A stretch of DNA of 58,993 nt from positions 1 through 58,993 of the forward strand of contig JAQWSK010000015.1 of NCBI GenBank assembly GCA_029243245.1, in the 5' to 3' direction. The translations under genes were made by a program, and so were the position numbers. The notes under the pieces were generated by a model. The model had not been told where the DNA came from, did not search any database, and worked only from the letters and a program-made list of their open reading frames with translations. Within the stretch, counting starts at the first letter, position 1, and each line of letters opens with the position of its first letter. Source of the stretch: Flavobacteriaceae bacterium (lineage in GTDB: Bacteria > Bacteroidota > Bacteroidia > Flavobacteriales > Flavobacteriaceae). This document shows positions 35,651-45,441 of the stretch, one piece after another.

Positions 35651-38233
35651 ATGGCTAGAAAGCCCAAAATTGATCGTTTTAATGAAGTCATAAGATCGAA
35701 GTTTCAAATTTATAACAGTCTATTTTTAACTCTACCATTTGATAGCATAAAGAAAACTTCACTTATGCTGCCATTGTTTAAGGAGTATTGTGAAAATGGG
35801 TATCAATCCGGTGATAATCCCGAACAGATAATCAAAGATTTTTTTGATAAAATTCTTCCTAAACAGTCAATCCAACAGCAAAATGAGCTAATGTTTCATT
35901 TCATTCAATATATAGAACGTCAAATTGTTTTGTTTGACGCAATAGAAGATGCTGGTTTTTCATACGTAAATAATATGCATGGAAGAGGGACTCTCAGGCA
36001 TATAAAAGAAGAAGCCATTAGTTCTAATAATTTAAACAAACTAAGAAATTATTTAAATAATTTTAGAGTTAGAATAGTTCTTACTGCTCATCCAACCCAA
36101 TTTTATCCAGACACTGTTTTAGGTATTATCAATGATTTATCTGAGTCAATCAATAGCGGTTCATTAGATACAATTAAAAAGCTTCTGAATCAGCTAGGTA
36201 GAACTCGTTTTTACCAAAACAAAAAACCGTCTCCATATGATGAAGCTACAAGCCTTATCTGGTATCTAGAAAATGTATTTTTTTATTCAGCAGGAAACAT
36301 AGTTAATTATTTGAATAATAATATTTTCGAAGAAAATAAATTAGATAATTCAATTTTTGATTTTGGCTTTTGGCCGGGAGGGGATAGAGATGGAAATCCA
36401 TATGTGACTTCTGAAATTACACTAAAAACTGCTGAAAAATTAAAGCATTCAGTTTTACGAAATTATTATAGAGCATTACGTTCACTGAGAAGAAAACTTA
36501 CATTTGAAGGAGTTTATCAACGGGTAGAAGATTTAGAAAATAGAGTTTATAAGAGTTTATTTAGTTCATCAGCTGGTCTTACATTAACTTATATGACAGA
36601 TGAGCTTGATCAAATTTATAAATTGATTCAAGAAAATTATAATGGTCTATATGGGGACTTAGTTCTTGATTTGATTAATAAAGTTAATTTGTTTGGTTTT
36701 TACTTCGCAAGCCTAGACTTAAGGCAGGACTCAAGTATTCATAGTTCAGTTTTCAATGATATAATTACCCATAGTGATATTAAAGCCTTATTGGAGAATA
36801 AAACCATAAAATACTCTGAGATGACTGATCAATCAAAATGTGAATTATTAACTAAACTTACTGGAGATATTTACCCTTCTAGTTTTAAAAATAAGATCAC
36901 AACTGAGACTCTAGAGAGTATTCGTGTTATGAAAGAGATTCAGAAATCTAATGGAGAGAAAGGATGTAATCGATATATAATAAGTAATTGTAACAGCTTA
37001 GAGTCAATTCTTCAAGTTTATGCAATGCTTAGATTAAGTGATTGGGAAAAACCAAAAGTTGATATCATTCCTTTATTTGAAACAATTTCTGATTTAAAAA
37101 ATTCTTCAAAAATTATAGAATCATTGTTTTTAAATGCCACCTATTTAAGTCATTTAAAAACAAGAGGTAAAAAGCAAACAATAATGTTAGGCTTTTCTGA
37201 TGGAACTAAAGATGGAGGATATTTTATGGCTAATTGGAGCATATATAAGGCTAAAGAAGAACTTAGTAAATTAGCTACAAAATATAATCTTTCAGTTGCG
37301 TTTTTTGATGGAAGAGGGGGACCTCCTGCCAGAGGAGGTGGAAGAACCCATGAATTTTATAATTCATTAGGTGATATAATTCAAGCTGATGATATTCAAT
37401 TAACCATTCAAGGTCAAACAATTAGTTCCAATTTTGGAACTTTGGACTCTTCGCAGTTTAATTTAGAACAGCTACTAAGTTCTGGAATTAAAAATCAATT
37501 TTTTGTAAATAGTGCTAACAACTTCGATGATCATGATAGAAAGACATTAGACTTATTAGCTGATTTAAGTCATAAATCATATGAAAAGTTTAAATCTCAT
37601 CCCAAGTTTTTAAAATATTTAGAAAATATAACTACTCTTCCTTATTATTCAAAAACTAATATTGGAAGTAGGCCTTCAAAAAGAGGAAAAAGCAAAGAGC
37701 TTTCATTAGATGATTTAAGAGCTATTCCTTTTGTTGGAAGCTGGAGTCAATCAAAACAAAATGTTCCAGGTTTTTTCGGAGTAGGAACTTCATTAAATGA
37801 TTTTAAAAGCAGAAATGATTTTGATAGAGTTAAAAACCTCTATAAAAACAGTGCTTTTTTTAGAACTCTTATTGCTAATAGTATGATGAGTTTGACAAAG
37901 TCATTTTTTGAATTGACTTCCTATCTTTCAGATAATCCTGAGTATGGTGAGTTTTGGAATATTATTCATAATGAATTTTTACTTAGTAAAAAGATGATTT
38001 TAGAGCTGACTGGCTTTAAGTCATTAATGGAAAATGAACAGACTGGAAAAGCTTCCATTGAAATTCGTGAATCTATAGTACAACCATTGATAACAATACA
38101 ACAATTTGCTTTAATGCAAATTCAAAAAAATAAAAAGCACAAGAATTTAGACTCTAAACTTTTAGATGTGTACGAAAAAATGGTAACCCGGTCATTGTTT
38201 GGAAATATTAATGCGAGTAGAAATTCAGCCTAA
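35651..38233 (+). CDS. ppc: Phosphoenolpyruvate carboxylase, Bacteroidota type
   Basis: 860 residues. It makes oxaloacetate from PEP and bicarbonate. Conserved sites are the catalytic His in VLTAHPTQ (about 145), WPGGDRDGNPYVT (about 245) and the Gly-rich loop FDGRGGPPARGGGRTH (about 553-568); the canonical loop is FHGRGG, so the second active-site His is Asp here. From memory this variant is normal in Flavobacteriia. The C-terminus NASRNSA is also typical. It is probably cotranscribed with the Lrp-type gene. Confidence 0.93.
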   Translation: MARKPKIDRFNEVIRSKFQIYNSLFLTLPFDSIKKTSLMLPLFKEYCENGYQSGDNPEQIIKDFFDKILPKQSIQQQNELMFHFIQYIERQIVLFDAIEDAGFSYVNNMHGRGTLRHIKEEAISSNNLNKLRNYLNNFRVRIVLTAHPTQFYPDTVLGIINDLSESINSGSLDTIKKLLNQLGRTRFYQNKKPSPYDEATSLIWYLENVFFYSAGNIVNYLNNNIFEENKLDNSIFDFGFWPGGDRDGNPYVTSEITLKTAEKLKHSVLRNYYRALRSLRRKLTFEGVYQRVEDLENRVYKSLFSSSAGLTLTYMTDELDQIYKLIQENYNGLYGDLVLDLINKVNLFGFYFASLDLRQDSSIHSSVFNDIITHSDIKALLENKTIKYSEMTDQSKCELLTKLTGDIYPSSFKNKITTETLESIRVMKEIQKSNGEKGCNRYIISNCNSLESILQVYAMLRLSDWEKPKVDIIPLFETISDLKNSSKIIESLFLNATYLSHLKTRGKKQTIMLGFSDGTKDGGYFMANWSIYKAKEELSKLATKYNLSVAFFDGRGGPPARGGGRTHEFYNSLGDIIQADDIQLTIQGQTISSNFGTLDSSQFNLEQLLSSGIKNQFFVNSANNFDDHDRKTLDLLADLSHKSYEKFKSHPKFLKYLENITTLPYYSKTNIGSRPSKRGKSKELSLDDLRAIPFVGSWSQSKQNVPGFFGVGTSLNDFKSRNDFDRVKNLYKNSAFFRTLIANSMMSLTKSFFELTSYLSDNPEYGEFWNIIHNEFLLSKKMILELTGFKSLMENEQTGKASIEIRESIVQPLITIQQFALMQIQKNKKHKNLDSKLLDVYEKMVTRSLFGNINASRNSA

Positions 38234-39297
38234 GAATCGTAAAAAAGAAAACCTTTATTGATTTGTTCAGGGGTTACTTTTAAATCAATCATTGGAACAC
38301 CTATTGATTTCAATAAAACAAAATTAACATTACCGTGACTATTTTTTTTATCAAACTTTAAAAGGGATATAATATTCTCTTGATCTGAACTGTCAATTTT
38401 AACTTTAGAAAAAATAGAATTAAAAACATGTTTTATTTGATCTGCTTCCGATTGACTTAAAGAACATTTTTCTACTGAAATAGAACTCTCAATAATCATT
38501 CCTATTGCTATTGCTTCACCATGAGTTAATTTATCTAAGTGGTCAGATTTGATAAAATATGATTCAATTGCATGACCAATTGTATGACCGAAATTTAAAA
38601 CTTTCCTCAGATTTTGCTCATAGGGATCATCTATGACTATTTTGTTTTTTATTTCTATTGACTTGTATATAAGTGGAAGAATATCATCAGGATTTGTTTT
38701 AAGAATATTTGAAAGAGTATTCCAGTATTTTTTGTCATTGATTAAACCGTGCTTTAACATTTCAGAATATCCACTCCTGTAATCTTTAAAAGGAAGTGTT
38801 TTTAGAAAATCAGATTCAATAATTACTAATTTAGGATCAACAATTACACCAATTTGATTTTTTAAATTTCCAAAATCAATTCCTGTTTTACCACCAATTG
38901 AAGCATCAACCATAGACAGTAAAGTTGTTGGAATATTTATAAAGTCAATACCTCTTTTAAATGTTGACCCAATAAAGCCACCCATGTCGGTTATTACTCC
39001 TCCTCCCAAATTTATCATTAAACTTTTCCTATCTGCTCCTTTGTCTGAAAGATTTTGCCAAACTTTTTGACAAGATTCTATTGTTTTAAACTCTTCTCCT
39101 GGCGGGATGCATATTATTTCAAAATCCAATGATTCTGAAACTCTATTTTTAAAAACAGGTAAACAATATTCTTCGGTATTTGAGTCAATCATTACAAACA
39201 CAGAAGAATAGCCATTCTCTTGTATTAACTTGTCAAGTTTCTCAAAACCTTTTTGTTGGAATTCAACAGAGTAGCTTTTCGCTTTAATTTCATTCAT
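38230..39297 (-). CDS. aroB: 3-dehydroquinate synthase
   Basis: 355 residues. It closes the DAHP ring in the second step of the shikimate pathway, needing NAD and a metal ion. Motifs are GGGVITDMGGFIGSTFKRG, PTTLLSMVDASIGGKTGID and the metal-binding HGLIND / GHTIGHAIE / HGEAIAIGM. It ends 4 bp inside the convergent ppc gene. A minus-strand TATTTTTG (39309-39302) just before the ATG may be its -7 box. Confidence 0.96.
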   Translation of the reverse strand: MNEIKAKSYSVEFQQKGFEKLDKLIQENGYSSVFVMIDSNTEEYCLPVFKNRVSESLDFEIICIPPGEEFKTIESCQKVWQNLSDKGADRKSLMINLGGGVITDMGGFIGSTFKRGIDFINIPTTLLSMVDASIGGKTGIDFGNLKNQIGVIVDPKLVIIESDFLKTLPFKDYRSGYSEMLKHGLINDKKYWNTLSNILKTNPDDILPLIYKSIEIKNKIVIDDPYEQNLRKVLNFGHTIGHAIESYFIKSDHLDKLTHGEAIAIGMIIESSISVEKCSLSQSEADQIKHVFNSIFSKVKIDSSDQENIISLLKFDKKNSHGNVNFVLLKSIGVPMIDLKVTPEQINKGFLFYDS

Positions 39298-39379
39298 TAT
39301 TCAAAAATAAAGTTTTTATGTTGGAATAAGATTATTTTCGCATTTCTATACAGTAATTTCTTTTAAATTTGAAAAAAAA

Positions 39380-40549
39380 ATGCTTTTTAAGAATACTAAA
39401 ACTGCTTTTTCTTTAAAAAAAAATATAGAATTAAAGCGTGCGTATTTATTATTTAAAATTATATCATATCCTTTTTTAGTTAATCTAGGAAAGTTTTTGG
39501 TAATGATTTCGGTCAAACTACGTTTACCTGTTGAGCACTTAATCAGGCTGTCAGTTTTTGATCAATTTTGTGGAGGAATTGATGAAAAAGATTCATTAAA
39601 AATAGTTAATTTATTGGCTACTAAAAATGTCAAATCATATCTTCATTATTCTGTTGAGGGGGCAAGCCTTGAGAAAGATTATGATAATTGTTTGGCTTCA
39701 ACCATAAAAACACTGGAAGTTTCCAAAAAAAACTCATCATTGCTGTTTTCTGTATTTAAACCAACTGGATATGGTTCCTCTGTTTTGTTTGAAAAAAAGA
39801 GTAATAAGATTCCTTTTACTAAAGATGAATCTAATGCCTGGGATAGAATCATTGAGCGTTTTAGAATTACATTTGATAAAGCAAAATCAATTGGTTTAAG
39901 CGTTTTTGTTGATGCTGAGGAAAGTTGGATTCAACCTGCTATTGATGAAATAGTTGAAAAAATGATGCTTGATTTTAATAAAGAAAAAGCTATAGTATTC
40001 AATACCGTTCAAATGTATCGTAAGGGCAGGTTTGAATATCTAAAAGAATTGAATGATAAATCTTTGAAATACAACTTTAAGGTTGGTATAAAACTAGTTA
40101 GGGGAGCATACATGGAAATAGAAAAAAGTAGAGCTTTAAGTAAAAATTATCCTAGTCCGATTTGTGATTCTAAAGAAGAAACAGATTCTCAGTACAATAA
40201 TGGAATTGAATTTATGTTTAATAATTTAGATCGTTTTTGCATGTTATTGGGGAGTCATAATGAGATTAGTGCTAAAAGAGCGATTAATTTAGCAGCTAAA
40301 ATGTCAATATCTAAGGATCATCCAAACCTTTCTTTTGGTCAATTATATGGAATGAGTGATAATATAACTTTTGCTTTAGCTGAAAGCGGTTATCGTGCTG
40401 TAAAATATTTACCATATGGCCCGGTCAAAGAGGTAGTGCCATATTTAATTAGAAGAGCAAATGAAAACACATCTATTCATGGGCAATCTAATAGAGAATT
40501 AGATTTAATTTCATTTGAATTAAAAAGAAGGAAAGGATCTAAAAATTAA
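39380..40549 (+). CDS. Proline dehydrogenase
   Basis: 389 residues, a monofunctional FAD-dependent PutA-like (beta/alpha)8 barrel without the P5C dehydrogenase part. Visible motifs include VFVDAEESW, KLVRGAYMEIE, LLGSHNE and GQLYGMSDNIT. It oxidises proline to pyrroline-5-carboxylate and feeds electrons to the respiratory chain. The N-terminal SVFDQFCGG segment is typical of Bacteroidota members. A TAAATTTG -7-like box (39364-39371) lies right before the ATG. Confidence 0.93.
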   Translation: MLFKNTKTAFSLKKNIELKRAYLLFKIISYPFLVNLGKFLVMISVKLRLPVEHLIRLSVFDQFCGGIDEKDSLKIVNLLATKNVKSYLHYSVEGASLEKDYDNCLASTIKTLEVSKKNSSLLFSVFKPTGYGSSVLFEKKSNKIPFTKDESNAWDRIIERFRITFDKAKSIGLSVFVDAEESWIQPAIDEIVEKMMLDFNKEKAIVFNTVQMYRKGRFEYLKELNDKSLKYNFKVGIKLVRGAYMEIEKSRALSKNYPSPICDSKEETDSQYNNGIEFMFNNLDRFCMLLGSHNEISAKRAINLAAKMSISKDHPNLSFGQLYGMSDNITFALAESGYRAVKYLPYGPVKEVVPYLIRRANENTSIHGQSNRELDLISFELKRRKGSKN

Positions 40550-40901
40550 TTTTTAATACTGTTGCTGTTTTTGAACAATTTTCAATTTCAACAGAAGCAT
40601 GTTTTGAGATTAAATTACCTTTTAAAACATATGTTTTACACGAATCCTTTTTAGTATTGCTCTCAGAAAAATCTATCGATGAATTTTTAATAAAATCCTC
40701 AATTACCTTATCTGTAATATTAATTTCATTCTTCAATATATAATCAGGAACATTGATTTCTTTTCTAAGCAGTTGACTTTTCACTCTTGCTTGTGGACCA
40801 TAATTACAACTAGTCTTTTTCCCACTAAAAATAAAGGATAGTATTATAACCCCTATTGATAGTCCAAACAAATAATAACCAAGTCGTTTTAAGAATGCCA
40901 T
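40539..40901 (-). CDS. DUF4258-like small membrane-anchored protein
   Basis: 120 residues with one N-terminal helix (about 8-25, FGLSIGVIILSFIF) and a soluble C-terminal domain of about 85 residues, with the pattern DKVIEDFIKNSSIDFSESN...CKTYVLKG that I associate with DUF4258. Function is unknown. It is 1 nt downstream of tsaE and overlaps the convergent proline dehydrogenase gene by 11 bp. Confidence 0.65.
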   Translation of the reverse strand: MAFLKRLGYYLFGLSIGVIILSFIFSGKKTSCNYGPQARVKSQLLRKEINVPDYILKNEINITDKVIEDFIKNSSIDFSESNTKKDSCKTYVLKGNLISKHASVEIENCSKTATVLKINF

Positions 40902-40902
40902 A

Positions 40903-41310
40903 TTAATAAAGATTTATTTGTCGTTTATTATCATTAATAATTTTAATTTCAACTTCATTCATAGGAGAAGTCAATAATGAAGAAATTTTACCTGACCATT
41001 CCATAAAGCATTTATTGCCTGAATCTAAATACTCATCAACACCAAAGTCTAAAGCTTCTTCAGTAGATTCTATTCTGTAAAAATCAAAATGATGAATGAT
41101 GTCATTTGAAGAATTCACATAAGTGTTCACTAATGAGAAAGTTGGGCTCGATATGTTTTCATTAAAACTCAAGTATTTACATATGGATTTAATTAAAGTT
41201 GTTTTTCCGGAGCCCATTGGCCCATTAAAAGCTACTATTGGATGGATTAGATAGTCACAGATTTTTTGTGCAACTGTATCAATTTCAGAAAGCGAATAGC
41301 TTATTTTCAT
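40903..41310 (-). CDS. tsaE: tRNA threonylcarbamoyladenosine biosynthesis protein TsaE
   Basis: About 135 residues from the ATG at 41310 (MKISYSLSEID); an earlier start at 41346 would overlap porX by 32 bp. TsaE is the ATPase that resets the TsaBD complex for t6A37 in ANN-decoding tRNAs. Walker A is GPMGSGKTTL, followed by SSPTFSLVNTY, the Asp in HHFDFYRI and the ending FMEWSGK pattern. The order porX-tsaE is common in Flavobacteriia. Confidence 0.95.
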   Translation of the reverse strand: MKISYSLSEIDTVAQKICDYLIHPIVAFNGPMGSGKTTLIKSICKYLSFNENISSPTFSLVNTYVNSSNDIIHHFDFYRIESTEEALDFGVDEYLDSGNKCFMEWSGKISSLLTSPMNEVEIKIINDNKRQINLY

Positions 41311-41314
41311 ATAT

Positions 41315-42868
41315 TTAAAACTTATTTTTCGAAGAAAAAGTTGCAAAAGGTATTATTATTTCTTCCATTGAAATACCTCCGTGTTGAAAAGTGTTATTAT
41401 ACAAGTTCGCAAAGTGATTGAAATTGTTTTGATATACAAAATAATGATCATCTTTTGCAAAAATAAAAGAACTGTCTAAAAATGTTTTAGGCAATTCAAA
41501 TTCATTCAAATTTTTTACTTCTACAACTTTCTTCTTTTCATAACTCATACTCCTTCCAGACTTATACCTAAGGTTAGAGCTCATTTCTTTCTTTCCTTTA
41601 ATTTCTATAGGTTTTTCCACATTAATAGTGCCATGATCCGTCGTAACAATTAATCTAAAACCTTCTTTACTGGCAGACTGAATAAATTCAAAAAGAGGAG
41701 AGTTCTTAAACCAAGAAAGAGTTAAGGATCTATAGGCTTTATTATCTGGAGCTAACTCTTTAATAATTTCCATCTCAGTTTTAGCATGTGAGATCATGTC
41801 TACAAAATTGTAAACGATAATTGTTAAATCTTCTGATTTATATTTTTTTAAATTTTTAACTAACTTTTTACCATCTGAAATAGAAGTTATTTTATTGTAA
41901 CTAAATTTTATATTTTTATTTAATCGATTTAATTGTGATTCAAAAAAATTAGATTCGTATAGATTTTTACCTCCATCTTCATTATCATTTTTCCACCATT
42001 TTGGATAGTGTTCTTGCATTTGCTTAGGAGTCATGCCAGAAAAAATCGAATTTCTAGAATATTGAGTAGCCGAGGGGAGTATACTAAAATAGCACTCATC
42101 ATCATTTAAGTCAAAGTGCTTTTGTATCAAAGGACTAATTATTTTCCATTGATCTAATCTTAGGTTATCTATTAATAATAGTATAGATGGTTGTTTTTTT
42201 TTAATTAATGGCAAAACTTTCTTTTTGAATAGATTATGTGATAAGATTGGAGTATCAATATTATTAGTTATCCAATTAGAATAATTTTTTTGAATGAAAT
42301 TTGAAAATTCTGAATTAGCTTCTTTCATTTGATTTTTAAATATTTCAAACATTACTTGATCGTCTAATTTTTCAAGTTCTAACTCCCAATATGTCATTTT
42401 TTGATATAGAGAAATCCAATCATTAGCTGAATTGACTTCAATAAGTGAATTTGAAAGTTCTTTATATTCTTGTTGATATGATTGAATTGTCTTCTCTTCA
42501 ATCAGATTTTGAGTATTTAATATTTTTTTTAAAGCAATCAAAATCTGATTTGGATTGACTGGCTTGATTAAATAATCAGATATTTTTCTTCCAATTGCAT
42601 CATCCATAATATGTTCTGCTTCATTTTTTGTGATCATGATAACAGGTAGCTCAGGATTGCTTTTTTTTAATTCACCAAGTGTCTCTAAGCCATTTAATCC
42701 AGGCATATTTTCATCTAGTAAAACAATATCAAATTGAGTGTTTTTAATAACTTTTAAAGCATCAAGACCATTTGTACATGTCGAAACTTCATAGCTTTTA
42801 CTTTCAAGAAATAAAATATGCGGCTTTAAATGATCTATTTCATCATCTACCCATAAAATTTTAGACAT
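41315..42868 (-). CDS. porX: PorX response regulator with PglZ phosphatase domain
   Basis: 517 residues. Residues 1-120 form a CheY-like receiver with the phosphorylated Asp52 (LLDENMPG), acid pocket DDE (8-10) and Lys102 (IKPV). Residues about 220-517 form a PglZ, alkaline-phosphatase-superfamily domain: LLIDNLRLD, Thr268 in SATQYSRNS at the place of the catalytic nucleophile, and TTDHGT. PorX with histidine kinase PorY controls type IX secretion in this phylum and its PglZ domain binds zinc and cleaves cyclic and linear oligonucleotides. Its presence implies a type IX system elsewhere. Confidence 0.93.
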   Translation of the reverse strand: MSKILWVDDEIDHLKPHILFLESKSYEVSTCTNGLDALKVIKNTQFDIVLLDENMPGLNGLETLGELKKSNPELPVIMITKNEAEHIMDDAIGRKISDYLIKPVNPNQILIALKKILNTQNLIEEKTIQSYQQEYKELSNSLIEVNSANDWISLYQKMTYWELELEKLDDQVMFEIFKNQMKEANSEFSNFIQKNYSNWITNNIDTPILSHNLFKKKVLPLIKKKQPSILLLIDNLRLDQWKIISPLIQKHFDLNDDECYFSILPSATQYSRNSIFSGMTPKQMQEHYPKWWKNDNEDGGKNLYESNFFESQLNRLNKNIKFSYNKITSISDGKKLVKNLKKYKSEDLTIIVYNFVDMISHAKTEMEIIKELAPDNKAYRSLTLSWFKNSPLFEFIQSASKEGFRLIVTTDHGTINVEKPIEIKGKKEMSSNLRYKSGRSMSYEKKKVVEVKNLNEFELPKTFLDSSFIFAKDDHYFVYQNNFNHFANLYNNTFQHGGISMEEIIIPFATFSSKNKF

Positions 42869-43005
42869 CTCTATTAGATTTTATCAAATAATAAAATTAA
42901 ATTAAATTTACATCTAATTCTATTTATTAGAAGTCAATTAAAGCTTTTTAATTTAATCTATTAATCATTTTGTAGGATCTTAAAAAACAATCCATAGATT
43001 TTTGT

Positions 43006-43013
43006 TAATTTTG
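43006..43013 (+). promoter_or_regulatory. -7 element TAATTTTG of the lpx operon
   Basis: A perfect TAnnTTTG 5 nt before the lpxD ATG. The nearest TTTTG (42968-42972) is 33 nt upstream, too far for the consensus. Transcription would begin at or near the ATG, a nearly leaderless message. The remaining 42869-43005 between the divergent porX and lpxD is AT-rich with no other feature seen. Confidence 0.45.
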
Positions 43014-43018
43014 CGCTG

Positions 43019-44041
43019 ATGAAATTCACTGCCAAACAAATTGCAAAAAAACTTAATGGAAAAGTAGAGGGTAATCCTAAAACTTTTATTCATGAGCTTG
43101 CTAAAATTGAAGAAGCTCAATCTGGTAGTTTAACCTTTTTATCAAATCCAAAATATACTCAATATTTATATAGCACTAAAGCCTCTATTATTATAGTTAA
43201 AAATGACTTTAAACCTGATCAAGATTTTAATCCTACCCTTATAAGAGTTGAAGACCCATATTTTGCCTTTACTAAACTTCTAGAATTTTACCAAATTTTA
43301 AAAACTCAACGAAATGGTGTTTCTAAATCAGCATTAATTCATCAATCAATTAATTTATCTGAAGATTGTTATGTTGGCGAGGGTTCTGTTATAGAAGAAA
43401 ACTCTAAAATAGGTAAATGTGTTAAGATTTTTCCTAATTGTTTTATTGGTCAAAACGTTCAAATTGGTGATAACACAATCATAATGCCTGGTGTAAATAT
43501 ACTTTCTGATTCGATAATTGGAAAGAGCTGCATTATCCATAGTGGCTGTGTAATTGGGTCCGATGGTTTTGGATTTGCATTACAACAAGACGGCTCGTAT
43601 AAAAAGATACCTCAAACAGGTAATGTAATTATTAAAGACAATGTCGATATAGGTGCTAATTCTACAATTGACAGAGCTACATTAGGTTCAACCATTATTT
43701 CCAAAGGAGTTAAGTTAGACAATCAAATTCAAATTGCACATAATGTAGAAATAGGTGCCAATACTGTAATTGCAGCTCAATCAGGTATTGCAGGTTCTTC
43801 CAAAATTGGTAAAAACTGCATAGCAGGAGGTCAGTCTGGTTTTGCTGGCCATCTAACAGTTGGAAATAATTCAAAAATTCAAGGTAAAGCGGGAGTTACT
43901 AGTAGTATACCCGAAAACAGTAAAGTACAAGGTAATCCAGCTATAGACTATTCCGTTTATAGCAAGTCGTATGTTCACTTTAAAAATCTCAGAGACATTG
44001 AAGCTCGTTTAAGTAAAGTTGAAAAAGATACTAAGCCATGA
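43019..44041 (+). CDS. lpxD: UDP-3-O-(3-hydroxyacyl)glucosamine N-acyltransferase
   Basis: 340 residues, third enzyme of lipid A synthesis, which adds the N-linked hydroxyacyl chain. An N-terminal uridine-binding domain (1-100) precedes left-handed beta-helix hexapeptide repeats. The catalytic His241 is in QIAHNVEIG; GSDGFGFA (180-187) is the conserved acyl-binding site. It starts the operon lpxD-lpxC/fabZ-lpxA and overlaps the next gene by 4 bp. Confidence 0.97.
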   Translation: MKFTAKQIAKKLNGKVEGNPKTFIHELAKIEEAQSGSLTFLSNPKYTQYLYSTKASIIIVKNDFKPDQDFNPTLIRVEDPYFAFTKLLEFYQILKTQRNGVSKSALIHQSINLSEDCYVGEGSVIEENSKIGKCVKIFPNCFIGQNVQIGDNTIIMPGVNILSDSIIGKSCIIHSGCVIGSDGFGFALQQDGSYKKIPQTGNVIIKDNVDIGANSTIDRATLGSTIISKGVKLDNQIQIAHNVEIGANTVIAAQSGIAGSSKIGKNCIAGGQSGFAGHLTVGNNSKIQGKAGVTSSIPENSKVQGNPAIDYSVYSKSYVHFKNLRDIEARLSKVEKDTKP

Positions 44042-45441
44042 TTTTAAAAACTGTTTCTCAAAAAACTATTGGTAAGCCTGTTTTTTTGGAAGGTGTTGGC
44101 CTTCATACAGGATCTAAAGTGAAATTATCATTTTTACCTGCACCTGCAAACACAGGTTTTATATTTATTAGAAGTGACTTGAAAGGTAATAATCAAATTT
44201 TAGCAAATGTAAATTATGTAGTTAATACTGATCGAGGAACTAATATTGAAAAAAATGGAGTTAAAATTCAAACTTCTGAACATGTATTAGCTGCTCTAGT
44301 TGGTCTTGATATTGATAATTGCTTTATAGAAATTAATGGCCCAGAACCTCCAATAATGGATGGGTCATCAAAATTTTTTATTGAAGCACTTGAAACAGCT
44401 GGAATTCATAAACAAGAATCATTGCGTGAAGAATATGTTGTTAGTGAAATAATAAGTTATAAAGATAAAGAAACAGGTAGCGAAATAACTGTCATTCCTT
44501 CAGATGAGTATCAAGTTACCACAATGGTTGATTTTGGAACTAAAGTATTAGGAACTCAAAATGCATTTTTAGAAACTTTAGGAAATTTTAAAAAAGAAAT
44601 TTCTTCCGCAAGAACTTTTAGCTTTCTTCATGAATTAGAAGAGCTATTAGAGCATGGTCTAATTAAAGGTGGAGATCTTAATAATGCTATAGTTTATGTT
44701 GATACACCTCCATCAGTGAGTGCGATGGAAAAATTAAAAAAAGCCTTTAAAAAGGATAAATTAAGCGTCAAGCCAAATGGAATATTAGATAATTTAACGC
44801 TTCATTATTCTAATGAAGCGGCGAGACATAAACTTCTTGATGTTATTGGAGATCTTGCTTTAGTTGGAACAAGGATAAAAGGTCGAGTAATTGCTAATAA
44901 ACCTGGACATAAGGTTAATACTTCTTTTGGAAAAAAATTACATAAAATCATCATAGCTGACAAAAGATCAAATATTCCTTATATAAACCCAAATAATGAA
45001 CCATTATTAGACACTGTGGCTATAATGAAAATACTTCCACATAGACCACCTTTCTTGTTAGTTGATAAAATTTTTGAACTGTCTGAAACTCATGTTGTTG
45101 CTCTAAAAAACGTTACTATGAACGAACCCTTTTTTGAAGGTCATTTTCCTGGAACCCCTGTTATGCCAGGTGTTCTTCAGATTGAAGGTTTGGCTCAAGC
45201 CGGGGGGGTTTTAATCCTAAACACTGTCCCTGATCCTGAGAATTATATAACTCTTTTTATGAAAATGGATAATGTAAAATTTAAAAGAACGGTTCATCCT
45301 GGAGATACAATGGTTTTTAAATTAGAATTAATTACTCCAATTAGAAGAGGTATTTGCCACATGCGTGGTTATATTTATGTAAATGAAAATTTAACTACTC
45401 AAGGAGACTTAATGGCCCAAATTAAAAGAAAAGAAATATGA
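44038..45441 (+). CDS. lpxC/fabZ: Bifunctional LpxC deacetylase / FabZ 3-hydroxyacyl-ACP dehydratase
   Basis: 467 residues and two enzymes in one chain, a fusion usual in Bacteroidota. Residues 1-about 305 are LpxC, the zinc deacetylase that commits to lipid A: SEHVLAAL, GPEPPIMDGSS, and the ligand set AARHKLLDVIGDL with a later GHKVN. From about 315 FabZ follows: LPHRPPFLLVDK with its catalytic His near 355 (EGHFPGTPVMPGVLQIEGLAQ; Glu in QIEG). The fusion links lipid A and fatty acid synthesis, which compete for the same acyl-ACP. Confidence 0.97.
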   Translation: MILKTVSQKTIGKPVFLEGVGLHTGSKVKLSFLPAPANTGFIFIRSDLKGNNQILANVNYVVNTDRGTNIEKNGVKIQTSEHVLAALVGLDIDNCFIEINGPEPPIMDGSSKFFIEALETAGIHKQESLREEYVVSEIISYKDKETGSEITVIPSDEYQVTTMVDFGTKVLGTQNAFLETLGNFKKEISSARTFSFLHELEELLEHGLIKGGDLNNAIVYVDTPPSVSAMEKLKKAFKKDKLSVKPNGILDNLTLHYSNEAARHKLLDVIGDLALVGTRIKGRVIANKPGHKVNTSFGKKLHKIIIADKRSNIPYINPNNEPLLDTVAIMKILPHRPPFLLVDKIFELSETHVVALKNVTMNEPFFEGHFPGTPVMPGVLQIEGLAQAGGVLILNTVPDPENYITLFMKMDNVKFKRTVHPGDTMVFKLELITPIRRGICHMRGYIYVNENLTTQGDLMAQIKRKEI

